DNA from: Anaerofustis stercorihominis
Lineage (GTDB): Bacteria > Bacillota > Clostridia > Eubacteriales > Anaerofustaceae
NCBI GenBank assembly: GCA_015058295.1
Contig: SVCP01000001.1
Span: 1 to 64,000, forward strand
DNA: 64,000 nucleotides
Reading direction: 5' to 3'
The first letter of the stretch is position 1, and each line of letters opens with the position of its first letter. This document shows, in pieces, positions 39,163-49,557 of the stretch. The position numbers were made by a program, and so were the translations under genes. The notes below the pieces were generated by a model. That model saw only the letters and a program-made list of their open reading frames with translations. It made no database searches and was not told the origin of the DNA.

Positions 39163-39288
39163 AATGTCCTCCTCTCGTCATATTAGTGAACTATTATAGT
39201 GTTTTGTTACAATTTTTATTAAATTTCTTTTTTATTCTATCACATAACGGTTCAGAATTGCTCAGGATATGAATCCCGGAAAATAAAA

Positions 39289-39312
39289 AAAGACCGCCAA
39301 AAATCGACGGTC
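39289..39312 (-). terminator. Terminator downstream of apt
   Basis: AAAAAGACCGCcaaaaatcGACGGTCAT (minus strand U-run). Confidence 0.7.
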
Positions 39313-39323
39313 ATATGTTGAAT

Positions 39324-39839
39324 TTAGAATTCATATTTTACAAGAGATTTAAGATTGTATTTAGCAAGCTTTTCTGCCGGTTTAAGGCCTGTGAGTTCGA
39401 TGAGAGCGATGATCTGTGTTACTTCTCCGCCGAGGCTTTCAACGAGTTTTGCACATGCTTCAAATGTTCCGCCTGTTGCCGCAAGGTCGTCAACAAGAAC
39501 AACTTTGTCGCCGGGTTTGATAGCATCTTTGTGCATTTCAAGAATGTCTGTGCCGTATTCGAGTTCGTATTCGTAGCTGATTGATTCAGCAGGGAGTTTG
39601 CCGGGCTTTCTTACAGGCACGAATGCCGCACCGATCTTGTATGCGATTGCTGTTCCGAAAATGAATCCTCTTGATTCCGGTCCTACGATAACGTCAACGT
39701 CACCTTCGATAAGTGCTGACATTTCGTCAATGCATACTTTCAGAGCTTCTTTGTCCTGAAGTATTGTTGTGATGTCCTTGAAGCTGATGCCTTCTTTCGG
39801 GAAATCTTCTATCACTCTGATTTTTTCTTTAATATCCAT
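39324..39839 (-). CDS. apt: Adenine phosphoribosyltransferase
   Basis: FPKEGISFKDITTIL, GPESRGFIFG, VVLVDDLAATGGT. Confidence 0.97.
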   Translation of the reverse strand: MDIKEKIRVIEDFPKEGISFKDITTILQDKEALKVCIDEMSALIEGDVDVIVGPESRGFIFGTAIAYKIGAAFVPVRKPGKLPAESISYEYELEYGTDILEMHKDAIKPGDKVVLVDDLAATGGTFEACAKLVESLGGEVTQIIALIELTGLKPAEKLAKYNLKSLVKYEF

Positions 39840-39866
39840 ATTATCCTCCTTTATGCTCATAAATAG

Positions 39867-42263
39867 CTATGACTTCTTGTTTAATTCTATCATAATTGCC
39901 GTTGAATTTATATCTTTTTGTGATGAAATCTTTAAAAATTCCACATTAAGTATATTTCCTTCAACATTGTAGTCTATTATACCCATTTCCTGCATCATAT
40001 CAAGAGACAGCAGAAGTGAAAAATAATTTATCCTGAATGTCGCTTTTGTGTTTAGCAGTCCTATAAGTCTGTTTATGTCTCCTCCGATACTTTCGAGAAT
40101 CCGCAGGTTTTTATAAATGAACAACACATAGTTTCTTGAGAAGTTTATCTCCGCCGAGTATCTTGATGCACGCAGGAAAAACACATCTTCCCTGTGTTCG
40201 TAGAATCTTTTTTCAAGAGCGAAATAGCAGGGAGTATCCAGGACTACAATCCGTTTTCCTTTTATGTAGTCCAGATCTTCGCCCACAGGATTTACGAGAA
40301 TATTTATGGCATTCATCCTGAATGTGTTCATCTTGCCGTATCTTGCTATTATGTTATAGTTCTGGTACTTGGCGTATGAAAGACATCTGATAAGAGTATC
40401 TTTCCCGTAAAGCACATATACTGTATTTTCATAATCATCCAGAGCTCCTTCAACTGTCAGAGGAAGGTATTTTTCGTCCGGTATGATGTAATTATCGTGA
40501 TTGCCGAAATTTACGTTAAAATGTCCGTACAGGCTCTCATAATAGCTCTGCGGGCACGGGATATGAGGCATGATCTCTTTTATTTCGAGCTGTATGCCGC
40601 CGTTTTTACGGTATGTATCTATGCCTGCAGTGAACAGAATGTCATAATATTCATCTGTAGCAAGCTCTTTTATCAGGCTTCCCATATTGAATGCCACTGC
40701 CTGCACACTTATGTCATCAGAAGTCACCATTGCTCTGAAATGAGTTTTGTCCTTGCCGATCGGGAATATGTTTGAAAATCTTGCCCTCTCCAGCTTATAT
40801 ACAGGTTTGGGATTTGAAATTCCGAACGGTGCAAACAGCTCTGTCTCTTTTATTGCCTTTGTGGTGAGCTGTGAACATACCGCTTCCAAATCGTACATAC
40901 ACCTTTTATATAAAAATCTCTTTGTGTCGAGACTGTCCGCATATCGGTTTACGATCTGTGCAAGTTCATCAAATTTATCTGCAGCAATGGTAAAACCTGC
41001 GGCCTGTGAGTGTCCTCCGAATTTGACGAACAGTTCATTTCCTGTTTTCAGCGCTTCGTATATATCAAACCCGGATACGCTTCTTGCGGAAGCCTTTACA
41101 AATCCGTCTTTTTCGCATCCTATGATGACAGGTCTGTTGAGCAGCCCTGCGGCTTTTCCTGCGGCAATACCTATTACGCCTTCATTTTCATCTTCAAGTT
41201 TCACAAATATGACTTTCTGCTTTTCTGTCAGATTGTTCTGTTCAATATATGTATTGACCTGTTCGTGGATGTATCTTTCAATGTCTTTTCGTTCGGTATT
41301 TATCTCATCGAGCTCTTCGGCGAGATCTTTAAGTTGCCACTGTTCTTCCGATATAAGAAGCTCAAGTGCCATATCAGCGCTGTAAAGCCTTCCTGCGGCA
41401 TTTATTCTCGGTGCGATCTGAAAAGATATCTCATGGCTCTGAATTTTTGCAACGTCAATTCCCGCTTTTTTTGCAAGAGCGGTGATTGCAGGATATTTGT
41501 GCTGCGAGATGTATGTGAGAGCAAGAGAACTGAGAGTTCTGTTTTCACCTGATAATGATACGAGATCCGCAATGCTTGCGATTCCTGCAAGAATCAAAAT
41601 TTTCTCAGTTTCCTGTTCGTCAAGTACGTCGAGGGCTGTTGCCAGTTTGTATGCAATGCCTGCACCGCAAAGATCTTCAAACGGGTAACTTTCTGCAGGC
41701 ACTTTGGGATTTATTATAGAAAAGCATTCCGGGAGTATATCAGGACACGAGTGATGATCTGTAAGGATAACATCAATTCCCAGCTGTGAAGCAAGGTCTA
41801 TCTCGTTTACAGCGGTGATACCATTATCGACTGTGATGATAAGAGTGGTCCCTGTGTTTGCTATGGCACGGATACTCAGTTCGTTCATTCCGTACCCGTC
41901 AGAGAAGCGGTCGGGAATATAGTAATCAACATCGCATCCCATTTTTTTCAGGGCTGTATATATTATTGCTGTGGCACAGACCCCGTCGCAATCATAGTCT
42001 CCGTATATTGTTACTTTTTCGCCTCTTTCATAGGCCAGCCATATTCTGTCCACGCTCTTCTGCATATCCCTGAAAAGAAAAGGGGAGTAAAGATGTTCTT
42101 TTTTCGGATACAAAAACATTTCCGCATCTCCCACGGAACTAATTCCTCTTTTGGACAGTAGTTTTGCCGCAAGAGGGGATATATTGAATTGACGGACGAG
42201 GAGTTTTTCGAATTCGAGGTTTTCGTCCGATGTATTTCTTTGTTTGAATAATTTATATTGCAT
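39867..42263 (-). CDS. recJ: Single-stranded-DNA-specific exonuclease RecJ
   Basis: VTIYGDYDCDGVCATAI, ILTDHHSCPD, KFGGHSQAAGFTI. Confidence 0.96.
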   Translation of the reverse strand: MQYKLFKQRNTSDENLEFEKLLVRQFNISPLAAKLLSKRGISSVGDAEMFLYPKKEHLYSPFLFRDMQKSVDRIWLAYERGEKVTIYGDYDCDGVCATAIIYTALKKMGCDVDYYIPDRFSDGYGMNELSIRAIANTGTTLIITVDNGITAVNEIDLASQLGIDVILTDHHSCPDILPECFSIINPKVPAESYPFEDLCGAGIAYKLATALDVLDEQETEKILILAGIASIADLVSLSGENRTLSSLALTYISQHKYPAITALAKKAGIDVAKIQSHEISFQIAPRINAAGRLYSADMALELLISEEQWQLKDLAEELDEINTERKDIERYIHEQVNTYIEQNNLTEKQKVIFVKLEDENEGVIGIAAGKAAGLLNRPVIIGCEKDGFVKASARSVSGFDIYEALKTGNELFVKFGGHSQAAGFTIAADKFDELAQIVNRYADSLDTKRFLYKRCMYDLEAVCSQLTTKAIKETELFAPFGISNPKPVYKLERARFSNIFPIGKDKTHFRAMVTSDDISVQAVAFNMGSLIKELATDEYYDILFTAGIDTYRKNGGIQLEIKEIMPHIPCPQSYYESLYGHFNVNFGNHDNYIIPDEKYLPLTVEGALDDYENTVYVLYGKDTLIRCLSYAKYQNYNIIARYGKMNTFRMNAINILVNPVGEDLDYIKGKRIVVLDTPCYFALEKRFYEHREDVFFLRASRYSAEINFSRNYVLFIYKNLRILESIGGDINRLIGLLNTKATFRINYFSLLLSLDMMQEMGIIDYNVEGNILNVEFLKISSQKDINSTAIMIELNKKS

Positions 42264-42438
42264 AAGTTTTCCCCGGTTTTCGGTCACATTCTGATATTCA
42301 TTGAGATTATACCATAAACTATGGGGACGAAATATATAAAACTGTCAAATTTATAAATACAGGCAGTATTTTAAATGTTTTACGTTGAAGTACTTGAAAT
42401 AGAATAGTATATATTGTATAAATAAACAGGAGGCATTT

Positions 42439-42951
42439 ATGAAAAAGATAACATGGATTCTTTGTATTATGATAATATTCTCTTGTGTTGCAATGGCAGG
42501 TGCCGCTGCTTATGAGATATCGTTTGGCTCTGATATAGCAGAGGTAAATGTAGGCAGGAGGCTTGATATAGGCGGATTTCTTAATGCATTGCCTGAAGAA
42601 AATATCACAGAGATTACATATATTGTTGCCGACAAATCCGTAGGTGAGATCATCGACGGAAAATTCGTCACTAAGAGGGTTGGCAATACCGCAGTTACAG
42701 CCGTAGGGTCATTTGACATTGACGGGCAGACTTTAACAGATTATGATGCTCTTACAGTTGTAGTAAACAAGGAAGGTTCTGCAGTTAAGAGCTATGACAC
42801 AAATATGGACGGAATAATAGACGGTAAGGATCTTGAAATGGTGCTTTCTGTTTATGGAAGTAATGATGTTTTCTGTGATTTCAATGAGGACGGTGTAGTG
42901 AATTCATCGGATCTTTCTTTGATTCTGAGTATGTATGATCAGTCATTATGA
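42439..42951 (+). CDS. Exported protein with C-terminal dockerin type I domain
   Basis: Signal peptide; duplicated Ca-binding repeats DTNMDGIIDGKDLEMVLSVYG and DFNEDGVVNSSDLSLILSMY. Confidence 0.85.
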   Translation: MKKITWILCIMIIFSCVAMAGAAAYEISFGSDIAEVNVGRRLDIGGFLNALPEENITEITYIVADKSVGEIIDGKFVTKRVGNTAVTAVGSFDIDGQTLTDYDALTVVVNKEGSAVKSYDTNMDGIIDGKDLEMVLSVYGSNDVFCDFNEDGVVNSSDLSLILSMYDQSL

Positions 42952-42998
42952 CAAATTTTTTGCAAAAATTCTGATAAATTAGAGGAAGATTAAACTTG

Positions 42999-43026
42999 TT
43001 GACAAGCTTTTTTATTATGATATAAT
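42999..43026 (+). promoter_or_regulatory. SigmaA promoter of smpB
   Basis: TTGACA-16 nt-TATAAT. Confidence 0.8.
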
Positions 43027-43041
43027 TAAGCAGGGTAGAAA

Positions 43042-43500
43042 ATGAAAGATAATAATAACAGAGTAATAGCACAAAACAGAGCTGCCAGGCATGAATATTA
43101 TGTGGAAGACACTTTCGAGGCGGGACTTGTTCTCTTCGGGACTGAAGTGAAATCCATCCGCGCAGGCAGAGTAAACTTAAAAGACAGCTTTGCTTATGTA
43201 AAAGACGGAGAGGTATTTGTTGCGGGAATGCACATAAGCCCCTATGAGCAGGGCAATATTATGAATAAGGATCCGTTAAGGCTGAAAAAGCTCCTTCTCA
43301 ACAAGAGAGAGATAAGAAAACTCAGGGAGTTTACTCAGAAAGACGGATATACACTTATTCCACTTGATCTGCATTTCGACCGTTCCTATGTAAAGATGAC
43401 GTTGGGTGTATGTAAAGGAAAGAAACTTTACGACAAGAGAGAGACAGCACAGAAACGTGATGCCCAGAGAGATGCCCAGCGCTCACTCAAATATAATTAG
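43042..43500 (+). CDS. smpB: SsrA-binding protein
   Basis: NRAARHEYYVEDTFEAGLVLFGTEVKSIRAGRVNLKDSFA. Confidence 0.97.
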   Translation: MKDNNNRVIAQNRAARHEYYVEDTFEAGLVLFGTEVKSIRAGRVNLKDSFAYVKDGEVFVAGMHISPYEQGNIMNKDPLRLKKLLLNKREIRKLREFTQKDGYTLIPLDLHFDRSYVKMTLGVCKGKKLYDKRETAQKRDAQRDAQRSLKYN

Positions 43501-43842
43501 GGGGCGTAATGGTTTCGACGGGGATAGTGAGGTTTGATAAGCGGGTAGATGCGCTGAACATCTTTAAAAGCGGCAACTTTAAAATTAAACGCTAACGAAA
43601 ATTTAGCAATCGCTGCCTAATGGTGGCCGTCCCACTTTGTTCGTCCTGCCGGGCTTAGTGGGGTGTCAGATAATGCAGGCAACTGTTTTCGGGATGCTCC
43701 GACCGAAGGCAGTATAAGGAGATCGCATTCGTAAGTTTTGCCCATTGCACTTACGGGTGTTAAACTGAGCAAGAAGCTGCACCCGGAGAAGGTCACTCCA
43801 AGTTATTTTCGGACAGGGGTTCGACTCCCCTCGCCTCCACCA
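43501..43842 (+). ncRNA. ssrA: Transfer-messenger RNA
   Basis: GGGGGCGTAATGGTTTCGACGGGGAT 5' end; GGTTCGACTCCCCTCGCCTCCACCA 3' end; tag frame (A)ATLKLNANENLAIAA*. Confidence 0.97.
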
Positions 43843-43855
43843 ATATGGAGATTAA

Positions 43856-43897
43856 CCGTTATATGTACTTTGACAAGTATGTATAGCGGTATTTTTT
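43856..43897 (+). terminator. tmRNA terminator
   Basis: ACCGTTATATGTACTTtgacAAGTATGTATAGCGGTATTTTTT. Confidence 0.8.
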
Positions 43898-43899
43898 AT

Positions 43900-44105
43900 G
43901 TGAGGGGAGTGTGAGCCTGAGAGGGGCCGAGGCGTAAAGAAAACGATTGATGATCGTTTTTAGCCGAGTGCGTGAGGAGTGTAAGCAAATCGTTGACGAG
44001 CGCGGCAGGTTTGCCGCAAGGAAAAGATGCATTCCCCTCACCTCCGCCGGAAGCGGAGCAATCACCAGTATGTGTAATTTATAAAGTACATATGCTGGTG
44101 TTTTT
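43900..44105. other. Unassigned structured intergenic element
   Basis: Nested hairpins: GTGAGGGGA/TCCCCTCAC, AAAACGAT/ATCGTTTT, GCGGCA/TGCCGC, CTCCGC/GCGGAG, then CACCAGTATGTG...CATATGCTGGTGTTTTT. Confidence 0.6.
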
Positions 44106-44216
44106 GTTTTGAGTGAGGTTGGAATGTTATTTTTGATTGGTTTGTACCGATTGTATTGCCTTGCTGAAAATGGTAAAATATATACATATACGGATTATTT
44201 ATAAATGGAGGTAACA

Positions 44217-45065
44217 ATGCTTCACAATATATTTCCTCATAAATTTGATATAACTTACAGGGCTACTCCGTCGAAGAATGATGATTACGCATTTATTTTC
44301 AGGGGCGAAAGTCTTTTCTGCCGGAGAGAGAACGGGCATATCGTATTTCCTCTTATGGCGGAACTGAAGAGTATGCTCTCATTTTCCGAAGATGACATTT
44401 GTTTTATGTTCCGTATTGATGAAGCGGATTATTATGAAATCTGCGGAGTTGAAACTGACGGTGACGGGGAGTGGGAATACGTTCCGAAAAATGAGATACG
44501 GTCAATGACTCCGGACTGCAACATATTCGCTGCCGTTACAGGATTTCATCTGCATAGCTGGTATAACGATACGGTGTATTGCTCAAGATGTGGCGGAAAG
44601 CTTGTACCTTCGTCCCGTGAAAGGGCAATGAGGTGTCCCGATTGCAAGAAATCATTTTATCCGAAAATAAGTCCCTGTGTGATTGTCGGTGTTACAAATG
44701 GTGAAAAGCTCCTTCTGACTATGTATGCGGGCAGGGACACAAATTCAAAACGTTATGCACTTGTTGCCGGTTACGTTGAAGTAGGTGAGAGCCTTGAGGA
44801 TACGGTGCGTCGGGAAGTTATGGAAGAAGTGGGGCTGAAAGTGAAGAATATAAGATATTTCGCAAGCCAGCCCTGGGCATATTCGGAAACGGTTCTTATG
44901 GGATTTTTCTGCGACGTTGACGGAGATGAAAAGATAATCCTTGACGAGAATGAACTTGCCGTTGCTCGGTGGATTGAAAGGAAAGACATACCTAAGGAGT
45001 CTGCAAATTCGTCTGTAAGTCTTACGGGGACGATGATAAAGGCATTCAGGGACAGAATTGTATAA
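44217..45065 (+). CDS. nudC: NAD(+) diphosphatase (Nudix, zinc ribbon)
   Basis: CSRCGGKLVPSSRERAMRCPDCKKSFYPKISPCVIV; Nudix box GYVEVGESLEDTVRREVMEEVGL. Confidence 0.92.
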   Translation: MLHNIFPHKFDITYRATPSKNDDYAFIFRGESLFCRRENGHIVFPLMAELKSMLSFSEDDICFMFRIDEADYYEICGVETDGDGEWEYVPKNEIRSMTPDCNIFAAVTGFHLHSWYNDTVYCSRCGGKLVPSSRERAMRCPDCKKSFYPKISPCVIVGVTNGEKLLLTMYAGRDTNSKRYALVAGYVEVGESLEDTVRREVMEEVGLKVKNIRYFASQPWAYSETVLMGFFCDVDGDEKIILDENELAVARWIERKDIPKESANSSVSLTGTMIKAFRDRIV

Positions 45066-45252
45066 TGTTTCGGAGATAAATTTAAAAAGTCACTTTGCTT
45101 TATTATGTGAAGCGACTTTTTTTGTTTGTTTTGCAGTGAATAATTAAGTGTTTATAGATATCTTATTTATCAGATAACGTAATCTTTATTTGTAACTTGT
45201 TTTTCTTGACTTTTTCGGGTGAAAGTAGTAATCTTTCACATGGAGGCATTTT

Positions 45253-46641
45253 ATGTTAGAAGTAATCAAAACAATAAACACACATGTAAACAACTTTGTA
45301 TGGGGTGTACCGGCGATGGTATGTATCCTCGGGGTAGGATTGTATCTCGGCATTAAAACAGGATTTGTTCAGTTCCGTAAATTCGGTCATTCCATGAAGA
45401 ATACTATCGGAAAGATCTTCAAAAAAGATGAAGCTCAGGAAGGTTCGATCACACCTTTCCAGGCTGTATGTACAGCTCTTTCCGCAACCATCGGTACAGG
45501 AAACATCGCAGGCGTTGCAGGTGCTATCGCAGTAGGCGGCCCCGGCGCTGTATTCTGGATGTGGGTATCGGCTCTTCTGGGAATGGGTACAAAATTCGCG
45601 GAAGTTGTCCTTGCGGTTAACTTCAGAGAAAAGAACAAAGACGGCGAATATGTAGGCGGACCGATGTACTACATCAAAAACGGTCTCGGCAAAAGCTTCA
45701 TGTGGCTCGCATATCTCTATGCTGCATTCGGTGTATGCGCTGTATTCGGTACAGGTAACGCAACTCAGGTAAATACTATCGTTCAGGCTATCGACACAGC
45801 TCTTATTAACTACGGACTTATGGATGCCGGCAGCACAAAGATCGTAAATGCGATTATCGGTGTTTCTATGGCGATCATCGTTGCTCTTATTCTCATCGGC
45901 GGTATCAAGAGAATCGGTAAAGTATCCGAAAAACTCGTTCCGTTTATGGCATTTATGTATGTAGTTCTTGCTTTGGGTCTCATCGGCATGAAAATAAGTG
46001 CAGTTCCCGCAGTATTTGCAAGCATTTTCCAGGGTGCATTCAATCCGAAAGCTGTAACAGGCGGCGTTGTCGGAAGCATGTATCTGAGTATGACAAAGGG
46101 TGTATCACGCGGTATCTTCTCAAACGAAGCAGGTATCGGTACAGGTTCCATCGCTCATGCATGTGCTGACACAGATAATCCGGTAAAACAGGGTCTCTTC
46201 GGTATTTTCGAAGTGTTCATGGATACTATCGTTGTATGTACCATGACAGCTCTCGTTGTCCTTCTCAGCGGAGTGCCCATTACATATGGTCAGGCCGCAG
46301 GTGCTGAGCTGACGATCGCAGGCTTTACATCAGTATACGGAAACTGGGTATCTATCTTCACGGCGATTGCAATGTGCTGCTTCGCATTCTCTACAATTAT
46401 CGGATGGGGACTTTACGGTGCAAGATGTGCGGAATTCCTGTTTGGGGAAAAGGTTATAAGAGGATTCCAGGTTCTTTACTCACTTACAGCTATCCTCGGT
46501 GCTACAGTAAGCCTTGATCTTATCTGGGGTATTGCAGATACATTTAACGGACTTATGTCTATCCCCAACCTTATCGGTGTATTCCTGCTTACACCTGTTG
46601 TTGTAAAGCTTATGAAAGAATATTTTGAAAAACAGAAATAA
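45253..46641 (+). CDS. Alanine/glycine:cation symporter (AGCS family)
   Basis: TALSATIGTGNIAGVAGAIAVGGPGAVFWMW. Confidence 0.95.
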   Translation: MLEVIKTINTHVNNFVWGVPAMVCILGVGLYLGIKTGFVQFRKFGHSMKNTIGKIFKKDEAQEGSITPFQAVCTALSATIGTGNIAGVAGAIAVGGPGAVFWMWVSALLGMGTKFAEVVLAVNFREKNKDGEYVGGPMYYIKNGLGKSFMWLAYLYAAFGVCAVFGTGNATQVNTIVQAIDTALINYGLMDAGSTKIVNAIIGVSMAIIVALILIGGIKRIGKVSEKLVPFMAFMYVVLALGLIGMKISAVPAVFASIFQGAFNPKAVTGGVVGSMYLSMTKGVSRGIFSNEAGIGTGSIAHACADTDNPVKQGLFGIFEVFMDTIVVCTMTALVVLLSGVPITYGQAAGAELTIAGFTSVYGNWVSIFTAIAMCCFAFSTIIGWGLYGARCAEFLFGEKVIRGFQVLYSLTAILGATVSLDLIWGIADTFNGLMSIPNLIGVFLLTPVVVKLMKEYFEKQK

Positions 46642-46766
46642 AATAATTATATAATATTTCCGGAAGATGGCAGGTCTTCCGGATTTTTTACTTTATTGTG
46701 CTGTAAATTTATTTGTGTTATAATTTAATTGAAAATAATAATGCATAAAATCAAAAGGAGAAGATA

Positions 46767-47282
46767 ATGAAAATTGCAATTTTAAACGGAAGCCCGAGAG
46801 AAAACGGAAACACATCGGCTCTTTGCAAGGCATTTGCGGATGGGGTAAAAGAAAACGGACATTTTGTGCAAATCCTGAATATCGGAAAAATGAACATCGC
46901 AGGTTGTAAGGACTGCAAATACTGCAAAGGTGAAAACAAAGGAGTATGTGTACAGAATGATGATATGCAGAAAGTGTACCCGCTTCTTGCTGAAGCTGAT
47001 ATGGTTGTGTTTGCAAGCCCTGTCTATTACTGGGGATTCACGGGACAGATGCAGTCAGCTATAACAAGATTCTATCCGTTTCCAAAGCTGTCTGCAAAAA
47101 AATACGCACTTATCCTCAGCTCCGGCAGTGAAAATGTTGTCAACGGGATAATCTATCAGTATACATCAATGGTGAATTATTTCGGCGGTGAAAATCTCGG
47201 TGTGAAAAAATTCTTCGGCGGAGATCAGAAAAGCGCAAAGAACCTTGAAGAAATGAAAGAATTCGGAAAGAATATAAAATAA
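46767..47282 (+). CDS. Flavodoxin family / NADPH-dependent FMN reductase
   Basis: MKIAILNGSPRENGNTSALCKAF...CKDCKYCK...FASPVYYWGFTGQM. Confidence 0.9.
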   Translation: MKIAILNGSPRENGNTSALCKAFADGVKENGHFVQILNIGKMNIAGCKDCKYCKGENKGVCVQNDDMQKVYPLLAEADMVVFASPVYYWGFTGQMQSAITRFYPFPKLSAKKYALILSSGSENVVNGIIYQYTSMVNYFGGENLGVKKFFGGDQKSAKNLEEMKEFGKNIK

Positions 47283-47305
47283 ATCTGTTATACGGGAGAA
47301 AGATC

Positions 47306-48013
47306 ATGAACACAATCCAGGAAAGTATCTACTCACTTCATATGGCAGGTAATGTGGCGAGAGACAAAGCTCAGTACAATTACGAAGTAGGTATGCGTCT
47401 TTTTAACAGAGAACTCGGTGATGCAGGCGAGGCTTATGCATATGAGTTTCTCAAAAAAGCTGCGGAAATGGGACATGTTCAGGCGATGTATGAGCTTGGA
47501 ATGTGCTATCGATGGGGCGATGGAGGCGTGTATGCAGAACCTGAAAAAGCGATGGAGTGGTTCAGGAAAGCTGCAGAGCAAGGGCATGAAGATTCTGTGA
47601 ACCTTGTGGAAAAATTTGACAGTCCTGCAGGACTGAATATTCTTATGATGTCTGCTATGCACGGTATCAACGGAGAAGGCAGTAACTGGTTCAAAGTGAA
47701 ACATGCTGTTGACTTTTATTATTCAGAAGCAAACAACGGAAATGCGGAATGTCAGTATGAGCTTGCAAGGCAAAAGGCGGACCCTTCTCACTATGGACCG
47801 TTCAAATATGATATTGAGGAAGCTGTGTACTGGTATACTCAGGCAGGAAATAACGGCGTGATAGACGCTATGTTTAACCTTGCTTACATCTATCTTAAAG
47901 GAGCTCCGGATCTTTCTCCGGATAAAAAGAAGGCCAGAGAATGGTTTGAAAAAGCTGCTCAGGCAGGAGACGAAGAGGCTATGCAGATACTTCAGAAGCA
48001 GGATCTCTGGTAG
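47306..48013 (+). CDS. Sel1-like repeat protein
   Basis: Repeats such as AMYELGMCYRWGDGGVYAEPEKAMEWFRKAAEQGH and AMFNLAYIYLKGAPDLSPDKKKAREWFEKAAQAGD. Confidence 0.88.
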   Translation: MNTIQESIYSLHMAGNVARDKAQYNYEVGMRLFNRELGDAGEAYAYEFLKKAAEMGHVQAMYELGMCYRWGDGGVYAEPEKAMEWFRKAAEQGHEDSVNLVEKFDSPAGLNILMMSAMHGINGEGSNWFKVKHAVDFYYSEANNGNAECQYELARQKADPSHYGPFKYDIEEAVYWYTQAGNNGVIDAMFNLAYIYLKGAPDLSPDKKKAREWFEKAAQAGDEEAMQILQKQDLW

Positions 48014-48143
48014 GAAATGTATGATTTTGTCATAAAAATGAGAAATGTGAATATTATGTGAATAAAAGGTGTGTGTTGTATGAATGTAAGGTGTATATAA
48101 GCTGAATATTCTGAATGTTTGAAATGTTTTTTCCTTGTATGTG

Positions 48144-48172
48144 TTGACATGACTAAACCGCGGTGCTAAAAT
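48144..48172 (+). promoter_or_regulatory. SigmaA promoter of paaK
   Basis: TTGACA-17 nt-TAAAAT. Confidence 0.7.
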
Positions 48173-48238
48173 ACGGATATCAATTCCGGACGGACAGAAT
48201 TAATGATTAACACACACTGAACAAGGAGAAATATATAA

Positions 48239-49543
48239 ATGGAAAAACGCTACTATCAACCAGAAATTGAAACTGCAAGCCACGAACAGATCAAACAGTG
48301 GCAGAATGAACGCCTCGTAAAACAGGTAAAACATGTATGGGATAATGTGCCTTACTACCGTAAGAAAATGGAAGAAAAAGGACTTACACCGGATGATATC
48401 AAGGGCAGAGATGACCTTCACAAACTTCCGTTCATCACAAAAGCTGACCTTCGCGAAGCTTACCCTTACGGACTTATGGGTAAACCCCTTAAAGACTGCG
48501 TAAGAATTCAGTCTACATCAGGCACAACAGGAAAGAGAGTAGTAGCATTTTACACACAGCACGATATCGACCTCTGGGAAGACTGCTGCGCAAGAGCTAT
48601 CATGGCTGCAGGAGGTACAGACGAAGACGTATGTCAGGTATCATATGGATACGGTCTCTTCACAGGTGGCCCGGGTCTCAACGGCGGAAGTCACAAAGTA
48701 GGATGTCTTACTATCCCTACATCTTCAGGAAACACAGAACGTCAGATTATGTTCATTCAGGACCTTCAGGCAACAATCCTCTGTTGCACACCGTCATATG
48801 CCGCATATCTCGGCGAATCAATGAAGGAAATGGGGCTTACACCTGATCAGATTCCTCTTAAGGCAGGTATTTTCGGTGCTGAAGCATGGAGTGAAGAAAT
48901 GCGTCAGGATATTCAGAACACACTCGGTATCAAGGCTTATGACATTTACGGCCTTACAGAGCTTTCAGGCCCCGGTGTTGCATTCGAATGTTCAGAACAG
49001 ACAGGTATGCACATAAACGAAGACCATTTCATCGCTGAAGTTATCGATCCTGACACAGGAGAAGTTCTTCCTGAAGGATCAACAGGGGAACTGGTATTCA
49101 CAGCCATCACTAAAGAAGCATTCCCGCTTCTCCGTTACAGAACAAGAGACATCTGCACACTCACACGCAAAGCATGCTCTTGCGGACGTACTCACATCAA
49201 GATGAGTAAACCTATGGGCAGAAGTGATGATATGCTTATTATCCGTGGTGTAAATGTGTTCCCGTCACAGATCGAAACAGTTCTTCTCAACAACGGCTAT
49301 GCTGCTAACTACCAGATCATCGTAGACAGAGTCAAGAACACAGATACTCTCGATGTTCATGTAGAAATGACACCGGCAATGTTCACAGACAACCTCGGCG
49401 AAATCGACCGTATGCAGAAAGAACTCGTTGCAGACCTTCGTTCTATGCTTGGTCTTACAGCTAAAGTTACTTTGGTTGCTCCGAAGTCAATCGTCCGCAG
49501 CGAAGGTAAAGCAGTACGTGTTATCGACAAACGTAAAATTTAA
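48239..49543 (+). CDS. paaK: Phenylacetate-CoA ligase family protein
   Basis: QSTSGTTGKRVVAFYT, YDIYGLTELSGPGVAFEC, GRSDDMLIIRGVNVFPSQIE. Confidence 0.92.
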   Translation: MEKRYYQPEIETASHEQIKQWQNERLVKQVKHVWDNVPYYRKKMEEKGLTPDDIKGRDDLHKLPFITKADLREAYPYGLMGKPLKDCVRIQSTSGTTGKRVVAFYTQHDIDLWEDCCARAIMAAGGTDEDVCQVSYGYGLFTGGPGLNGGSHKVGCLTIPTSSGNTERQIMFIQDLQATILCCTPSYAAYLGESMKEMGLTPDQIPLKAGIFGAEAWSEEMRQDIQNTLGIKAYDIYGLTELSGPGVAFECSEQTGMHINEDHFIAEVIDPDTGEVLPEGSTGELVFTAITKEAFPLLRYRTRDICTLTRKACSCGRTHIKMSKPMGRSDDMLIIRGVNVFPSQIETVLLNNGYAANYQIIVDRVKNTDTLDVHVEMTPAMFTDNLGEIDRMQKELVADLRSMLGLTAKVTLVAPKSIVRSEGKAVRVIDKRKI

Positions 49544-49557
49544 CAGGAGATAAAAAG

